Origin: RYN-230 sp963760405
GTDB taxonomy: Bacteria > Actinomycetota > Actinomycetes > Streptosporangiales > Streptosporangiaceae
Direction: 5' to 3'
DNA length: 64,000 nucleotides
Assembly (NCBI GenBank): GCA_963760405.1
Contig: CAVXCV010000004.1
Span: 806,001 to 870,000 of the forward strand
Shown: piece after piece, positions 59,122 through 64,000 of the stretch
Numbering within the stretch: the stretch's first letter is position 1
How the letters are laid out: each line of letters opens with the position of its first letter
The notes under the pieces: generated by a model
Told to the model about the DNA's origin: nothing
The model's input: only the letters and a program-made list of their open reading frames with translations
The model's database searches: none
Translations under genes and position numbers: made by a program

Positions 59122-60818
59122 TCAGCTGCCCGGATGGATCGGCGGCAGTTCGCGCAGCGCCGCGAGCAGGCTCGCCGGATCATTGTCCGCGTCCCGGATC
59201 ACGTACATCAGCGTGTGCAGCACCGCGTGCCGGTCCTCACCCCGGTCCAGCAGCCGCTGCGCCGCTTCCCAGAGTTCCGGCGGGTCCCCGCGCCAGAGCC
59301 GGTCAGCGAGCACGAGGTGCCGGTCCAGGTGCAGCGCGCTGCTCGGCCGTCCGTTGACGTCGTTGTGGTCGGCGGCCAGCAGGGTGCGCCGGTCCGCGGG
59401 CTCGGCCGGGTCCAGGCCCGCCAGGTCGATGCCGGCGAAGCTGCCCCGCAGCACCGGGAAGGCAAAGGCCCGGCGGGGCAGCGCTTCCAGGTCATCATCG
59501 GGCAGCAGCCTGCTGACCAGCTGCGGGTCCAGGCCGTAGGAGGTCGGGTCCTGGTAGACCTGGGCGAAGGTGCCCATGGAGTCGAACACCGCGTCCAGCG
59601 TCTCGGCGATCATCTCCGCCGCGAGGCCCTGCCGCCGTCCCGCCCAGCGCACCCAGGCGGCTAGCACGTGCGGCATGGCGTGCTGCTCCGCCGTGAACAG
59701 CAGCACCTTGCGGGGCAGCCAGTCGATCAGGAACGCGGCCACCTTGGCCGGGCTCATCCGCAGCGGCCGCCCGAAGTCCCGGTCACAGCCGTAGTCGATG
59801 ATGTGGTCGGCGCAGCGGCTCGCCGCCCTCGTGTCGGACAGGTCCTCCGCCTCATCCGAAGCGAGGAATTCCGCGACCAGCATCGCCCGCCGGTCCCGGG
59901 TCCAGGCGTACCGCCGCGCGGTCGCCCCGCCCCAGCCCGAGCCATGCCCAGTGGTCCAGCCAGCCCGGCTGGCCGGCCCGCCCCCGTTGCCGTTGCCGGA
60001 CGCCGAGCCCAGGCCGGGCCGGCGGCAGGGCCCGGATCCGGGCCCGGATGAACGCGTGGTACGAGGCGAAGGATTCATCCGGCGGCCGTCCCTGGGCCGC
60101 CTCGGTCACCGTCAGCGCCGTTTCCAGCAGCCGCCGTGCTTGCGGGGCTTCCACCTGGCTGAACGTGGCCCGGGCCGCCCGGCCGCCCGCTGCCGAGCCA
60201 TTCTCCCGGCAGCGGGCCAGCAACGAGTGCAACCTGTGAGGTCACCCACCCGTCCCGGAGCATGCCGCCGGAGTTGTAGTCCACCACCATGACCAGGGCG
60301 TGCTGCTCCTCGCCTGCGTAGCTGAACAAGCAGACGACCTCGTCCCGGTCGCCGAAGGCGTCGGAGTTCACGAAGCAGTCCCCGGCGGTCACCGCACCGA
60401 CGTGCTCGGCCCAGGCTGGCCGGACCACGCCCTGCTCGATCAGGGCCAGGGCGGCCGTCTCTGCCCGCATCGCCTGGCGGGGAGTGCCCAGGCAGGCGAT
60501 GCCGGACAGCAGGGCCAGCGAGGCCGGGCTGTGCTGCTGCGCCGCGTAGGCGACGAGCCCCTCGCCGACCAGTTCCTCGACATCGGCCGGGGTACTGCGC
60601 GGGGTGCGTTCTCCCCACCAGGTACCGAGCAGTTCGCTGACCATGAGCTCGGCATCGAGCGGGCTGCGCACGGCGAGTAGCTCCCTGGCCGCCCGCAGCA
60701 TCTCGGCGAACAGCGCGTTCGGCGGGGCTGGCGTGGGCGCGACGGAGCGTGTTCCCTTGCCGTGGCCGGAGTGGCCCGCCCCGCCTGGGGGCTCTCGTCG
60801 TCGGCTCTGCGGGCTCAC
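59122..60818 (-). pseudogene. Protein of unknown function, split by two frameshifts
   Basis: Three frames fit end to end. From 60818 the first gives ELLAVRSPLDAELMVSELLG to GGMLRDGWVTSQ. From about 60235 the second gives LHSLLARCRENGSAAG to ASYHAFIRARIRALPP. From about 60010 the third gives RRYAWTRDRRAMLVAEFLASDEA to the stop at 59122. Together they make about 560 residues with no recognised domain and no membrane helix; HIIDYGCDRDFGRPLRMSPAKVA is a memorable block. The gene faces the AAA ATPase gene 64 bases away. Function not known. Confidence 0.6.
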
Positions 60819-61239
60819 AGGGACAGCTTTCCAGATTCCCGCCGCGTCGTGTCACGTCCGCGCCGGATGGGGGCAATGTTTCCGCGTGCGGCAGATATTC
60901 AGGGCATGATCACCGCGGGAAACGGGGAATAGTACCGCATCCCGGGCCACGCTTCCGGGTGCGTCCAGCCATTTTCTGGTCGCCGGGCTGCACGTGCGGC
61001 CCTCGCGCCGCCGCGATATCGCCTAGGATGTGGAAAGCTCGCCTGCGTAGTCGCTGTGGGTGGTCGCGGCATCCAGGGCGCGACCAGGCGCACCTGCCAG
61101 GCACACCGGGTGGGGTCGCGTTGCAGTGCCCCATAACTGATGTGTTGCTGACTGATGTGCTGCCACTAGCCTGCTTGGATCCGCAGTGAGCAGGAAGGAG
61201 CCGTTGCATGCCTCACGCAACGGGACTGGAGTGCGGGCG
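60819..61239. other. Intergenic region before the SpoIIE phosphatase gene
   Basis: 421 bases. No gene is supportable except a 12-codon ORF near the end. A 15-base direct repeat (ACTGATGTGTTGCTG, 61136-61150, and 61151-61165 with mismatches) lies 75 bases before the phosphatase start and might bind a regulator. Confidence 0.5.
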
Positions 61240-61243
61240 GTGA
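61208..61243 (+). CDS. Candidate 11-residue upstream ORF coupled to the SpoIIE phosphatase
   Basis: ATG 61208 follows a strong AAGGAG (61193-61198 region) and encodes MPHATGLECGR. Its TGA overlaps the GTG 61240 start of the phosphatase as GTGA. It either couples translation or is the true N terminus shifted by one base. Confidence 0.35.
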   Translation: MPHATGLECGR

Positions 61244-63597
61244 GCAAGGAGACCCCCGCGCCCCGGGCCCGGGTGTCCGGGCTGGACGTATCGGATTCAG
61301 CGCTGCTCGGCACCCTGTTGCGGGAAGCGCCCATCGGGTTTGCCTTCTTCGGTCCCGACCTGCGCTTCCGCCGGATCAACCAGGCCCTGGCCGGGCTGGA
61401 CGGCCTCGACCTGGACGCGCACCTCGGCCTGCTGCCGTCGCAGGTGTGGCCGGGCACGCTGGCGACCCGGGTCGAGTCCGCGGTCCGGCACGTGCTCGCC
61501 GAAGGCCAGCCGCTGTTCGAGTCGAACCAGCCGGTCGCCGCGGTCAGTTCGGCGACTCCGGCCGCAGCCGGGCCCGGCCAGGCAGCCAACGGCCGCGCCG
61601 CCGGCGCCCCGGACGGCCAAGCCCAGGAGAGCGACGCCAGCGCGGGCGAGGCCCAGGCGGGGGAGGCCCAGGCCGCAGACGCCGCGGAGGCGGACGCCCG
61701 GCCGGCGCCCGGCCGGGCCGCGGCGAACGGCCATCCCGCTGACCTCGCCCCGGCCGCGACCCGCCAGCCGCCCCGGGACGCCCGGCACTGGGCCTTTTCC
61801 TGGTTCCCGTCGCATGACCCGGAAGGCAACGTCGCAGGCGTCGCCCTGATCGCGGTGGATGTGACCGACCGGCAGAACTCCGCGGAAGCGGTGCGGCGGA
61901 GCGAGGAGCGGTACCGCTCCCTGGTCCAGGCGGGCGCGCAGGTCGTCTGGGTCACCACGCCGACCGGCGAGATCGCCGAGGATTCCCCGGAGTGGCGCTG
62001 GATCACCGGCCAGAGCCTGGAGGAGTACCTGGGCAACGGCTGGCTGGACGCGATCCACCCGGAGGACCGGGAGCGGGTGGATCGCGAGTGGCGGGAATGC
62101 GTCCAGGCGGGCAAGGTCTTCGACAGCCGCTACCGGGTGCGCACCAAGACCGGGTCCTACCGGCACTACGACGTGCGGGCCGTTCCGATCGAGCGGGACG
62201 GCAGGATCATCGAGTGGGTCGGCGCCAGCACGGACGTGACCGGCCAGCGTGAAGCCGAGGAGATGCGCGGCCGGCTGACCGAACAGCTGTCCGCGGCCGC
62301 GCTGCGCACCGCCCGGCTGCAGCAGGCCACCTCGATGCTGGCTGAGGCGCTGACCGTGCTCCAGGTCGTCGAGGTGATCACCGAGGTCGGCCGGTCCGCG
62401 ATCGGCGCGGAGCGGTCCGCGGTGGCGCTGCTGGACCGGGAGCGGCTGCGGCTGCACACCATCAACCCGCTGGGCCTGCCGGACGGGCCTGGTGCGCCGT
62501 CCGGGGACATCCCGCTGGATATGCCCAGCGTGATGACGCTGGCGATCACCTCGCGCCGGCCGGTGCTGATACAGAACCCGGAGTCGATGCGGCGGACCTT
62601 CGACGGCCTCGCCAACGTGGACCTGTTCCTGGCGCACAGCGACGAGCGGGCCTGGGTGGGGCTGCCGCTGCTGGCGGCGGGCGCGCCCCTGGGCGCGCTG
62701 CGGTTCTCTTTCACCAAGCCGCGGCAGATCACCGAGGAGGAGCGGGTCTTCCTGGAGGCGCTGGCCGGGCAGTGCGCGCTGGCCCTGGAGCGGGCTTCGC
62801 TGTTCGAGCGGGAGCACACCACCGCGGAGACGCTGCAGCGCAGCCTGCTGCCGGACCGGCTGCCCAGCGTGCCGGGCATCATCCTGGAAGCCCGGTACCT
62901 GCCGGTCACCCGGAACATGGAGATCGGCGGGGACTGGTACGACGCGTTCCGGCTGCCCGACGGCAGGCTCGCCGTCGCCACCGGGGACGTGATGGGCAAG
63001 GGGCTGACCGCGGCGGCCGGGATGGGCCGGGTCCGCAACGCGCTGCGCGCCCTGGCCCTGACCGACCCGCGGCCTGCCGCCGTGCTGGCCGGGCTGGACC
63101 GGCTGTTCACCGCGACCGAGCTCGACGAGCAGGTCACGACCGTCGCGTACCTGGTCTTGGACCCGGTCACCGGGGAGGGCCTGGCCGGCAACGCGGGGCA
63201 CCTGCCGCCGCTGCTGCTGTCCCGGGATGCCCCGCCGCGGCTGGACACCACCGAGGCGGGCACCCCGCTGGGCTGGGCCTGCCCGCGCCAGCAGTACGTG
63301 TTCCGGCTGCCACCGGGCACCACGGCCGTGCTGTATTCCGACGGCCTGGTCGAGAACCGCCGCCGCGGCCTGGATGCCGGGCTGGATGAGCTGGTGTCGG
63401 TGGCCGCCCAAGCGCGGCCCGGGATGGTCGAGGATCCGGCCCGGTTGCTGGAGTACCTGGTGGACCGGATGCTCACCGGGTACGAGCAAGATGACGACGT
63501 GACAGTGCTGGTGCTGCACGTGCCCAGGCGTGATGGCGCGCCTGCGGTGCGGGCGCCCGGGGCTGTCCTGCCCGCGGCGCGGAGGGTCCGGCCATGA
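61240..63597 (+). CDS. PAS-PAS-GAF-SpoIIE protein serine/threonine phosphatase
   Basis: 785 residues from GTG 61240; GTG 61186 is an alternative. PAS 1 (EAPIGFAFFGPDLRFRRIN) is interrupted by an Ala/Gln/Glu-rich insert of about 80 residues. PAS 2 starts RSLVQAGAQVVWVTTPTGEI. A GAF domain follows (EVGRSAIGAERSAVALLD). The phosphatase domain has ILEARYLPVTRNMEIGGDWYD, VATGDVMGKG, GLAGNAGHLPPLLL and QDDDVTVLVLHV. It would dephosphorylate an anti-sigma antagonist under small-molecule or light control. No kinase domain is fused. Confidence 0.93.
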   Translation: MSKETPAPRARVSGLDVSDSALLGTLLREAPIGFAFFGPDLRFRRINQALAGLDGLDLDAHLGLLPSQVWPGTLATRVESAVRHVLAEGQPLFESNQPVAAVSSATPAAAGPGQAANGRAAGAPDGQAQESDASAGEAQAGEAQAADAAEADARPAPGRAAANGHPADLAPAATRQPPRDARHWAFSWFPSHDPEGNVAGVALIAVDVTDRQNSAEAVRRSEERYRSLVQAGAQVVWVTTPTGEIAEDSPEWRWITGQSLEEYLGNGWLDAIHPEDRERVDREWRECVQAGKVFDSRYRVRTKTGSYRHYDVRAVPIERDGRIIEWVGASTDVTGQREAEEMRGRLTEQLSAAALRTARLQQATSMLAEALTVLQVVEVITEVGRSAIGAERSAVALLDRERLRLHTINPLGLPDGPGAPSGDIPLDMPSVMTLAITSRRPVLIQNPESMRRTFDGLANVDLFLAHSDERAWVGLPLLAAGAPLGALRFSFTKPRQITEEERVFLEALAGQCALALERASLFEREHTTAETLQRSLLPDRLPSVPGIILEARYLPVTRNMEIGGDWYDAFRLPDGRLAVATGDVMGKGLTAAAGMGRVRNALRALALTDPRPAAVLAGLDRLFTATELDEQVTTVAYLVLDPVTGEGLAGNAGHLPPLLLSRDAPPRLDTTEAGTPLGWACPRQQYVFRLPPGTTAVLYSDGLVENRRRGLDAGLDELVSVAAQARPGMVEDPARLLEYLVDRMLTGYEQDDDVTVLVLHVPRRDGAPAVRAPGAVLPAARRVRP

Positions 63598-63740
63598 ACG
63601 CGGTTCGAGCCACTCACCGACTCCGCCTAAGGTGGTGGTCGGGAGCTAATCCTGTGCTGCCCACGGCATCGCTGGTGACGGTGCTGCCGGGCGCAGGCCC
63701 GGTTCCCGGCACGGTCCCAGCAGCGGGGTGCACGAGGTAG
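63594..63740 (+). CDS. Possible 48-residue ORF after the phosphatase gene
   Basis: ATG 63594 overlaps the phosphatase stop as ATGA and runs 48 codons (MNAVRATHRLRLRWWSGANP and more). No domain or membrane helix is visible. It is listed only because of the overlap; chance is as likely. Confidence 0.2.
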   Translation: MNAVRATHRLRLRWWSGANPVLPTASLVTVLPGAGPVPGTVPAAGCTR

Positions 63741-63849
63741 GGTCCATTTTCCCGCTCATATACGCAGAAGAGGTGTATGTGTCGCCTGCCAGTTCGTGCA
63801 GTCAGGTGCCGTCCGCGGCTGGGCAGGCCGTCGGCCAGCGAAGGAAGGG

Positions 63850-64000
63850 GTGACCGCGGTGGCTAGCGCGGCAGGCTCCGCAGCGCGGAGGCAGCCCGGA
63901 CCAGATGGCCAGGGCCAGCAGGTGCCCGTGCGGCAGGCTGCTGGACGCGCTGGCGCGGGCCAGCAGAATTCCACTGGCCGGCGCAAGGCACAGCAGGCTG
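63850..64000 (+). CDS. N-terminal part of an unknown protein, cut by the window end
   Basis: GTG 63850 or GTG 63859 opens a frame without stops to base 64000. AAGGAAGGGG precedes it. The visible 50 residues are Ala, Gln, Gly and Arg-rich (AARRQPGPDGQGQQVPVR) and disordered. Such tails often open regulators or kinases, but no domain is in view. Confidence 0.5.
   Translation, partial: MTAVASAAGSAARRQPGPDGQGQQVPVRQAAGRAGAGQQNSTGRRKAQQA

Noticed and set aside
61297..63519. 740-codon open frame antisense to the SpoIIE phosphatase
   Set aside because: Same reason: no domain signal and full overlap with a clear PAS-GAF-SpoIIE gene.

Overview
The window is very GC-rich chromosomal DNA from an actinomycete, probably a filamentous Streptosporangiales or Streptomyces-like lineage. 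The order leuS / lexA / LysM protein / nrdR / nrdJ, the FHA-ABC exporter, PIG-L deacetylase, two cytochromes P450, GTG starts and TCGAAC-type SOS boxes all fit Actinomycetota. No closer placement is possible from the sequence alone. Many genes start directly 7 to 9 bases after a TANNNT hexamer, which suggests leaderless transcripts.

Layout. 1-3.6 kb: end of a thioesterase-like gene, a frameshifted metallo-beta-lactamase-fold hydrolase, a sugar epimerase, then rph-rdgB and a strong terminator. 3.6-9 kb: a secreted lipoprotein, a Bcp peroxiredoxin, an unusual tRNA gene (UAG anticodon in a class I body), a PHP phosphatase, a threonine-aldolase-like enzyme, a YbaK editing protein and a PIG-L deacetylase. 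9-17 kb: S9 peptidase, FHA-FHA-ABC exporter, enolase-superfamily enzyme, SGNH hydrolase and HAD phosphatase. 17-26.3 kb: a secreted AlkP-superfamily enzyme with a pentapeptide repeat, a broken P450, a DUF3618 protein, a gcvT-gcvH-aldolase operon, a pterin dehydratase and an intact P450. 26.3-35.6 kb: an ECF sigma factor fused to an anti-sigma-like zinc finger and membrane anchor, an ABC-2 exporter pair, DUF2461, Lon-N and sirtuin genes, an acetate-transporter-like protein, and an MpaB-like oxygenase coupled to a UbiB-family kinase. 35.6-41 kb: an OmpR-type two-component system divergent from a three-gene ABC exporter, one of whose permeases carries a large lectin-like extracytoplasmic domain. 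42-52 kb: leuS behind a candidate leucine attenuator, lexA and a divergent LysM cell-wall protein sharing SOS boxes, then nrdR and an intein-containing class II ribonucleotide reductase nrdJ. 52.4-64 kb: a NarL-type two-component system, a second frameshifted lexA, a proline iminopeptidase, a membrane-anchored tandem CbxX-type AAA ATPase, a broken gene of unknown function, a PAS-GAF-SpoIIE phosphatase and the start of an unknown gene.

Working together. DNA damage and nucleotide supply are clustered: lexA, the LysM division inhibitor candidate, nrdR/nrdJ, rdgB and a second lexA. The two exporter modules each sit beside their likely sensor or regulator. The glycine-cleavage genes and the pterin dehydratase link to one-carbon and pterin metabolism.

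Caution. At least eight genes are interrupted by one- or two-base shifts, mostly in short G/C runs. This looks more like indel errors in the assembly than decay, because the protein sequence continues well conserved in the other frame. The most interesting items are the leuS leader, the class I tRNA(UAG), the sigma/anti-sigma fusion, the lectin-bearing permease and tandem repeats grown from the stop codons of several genes.
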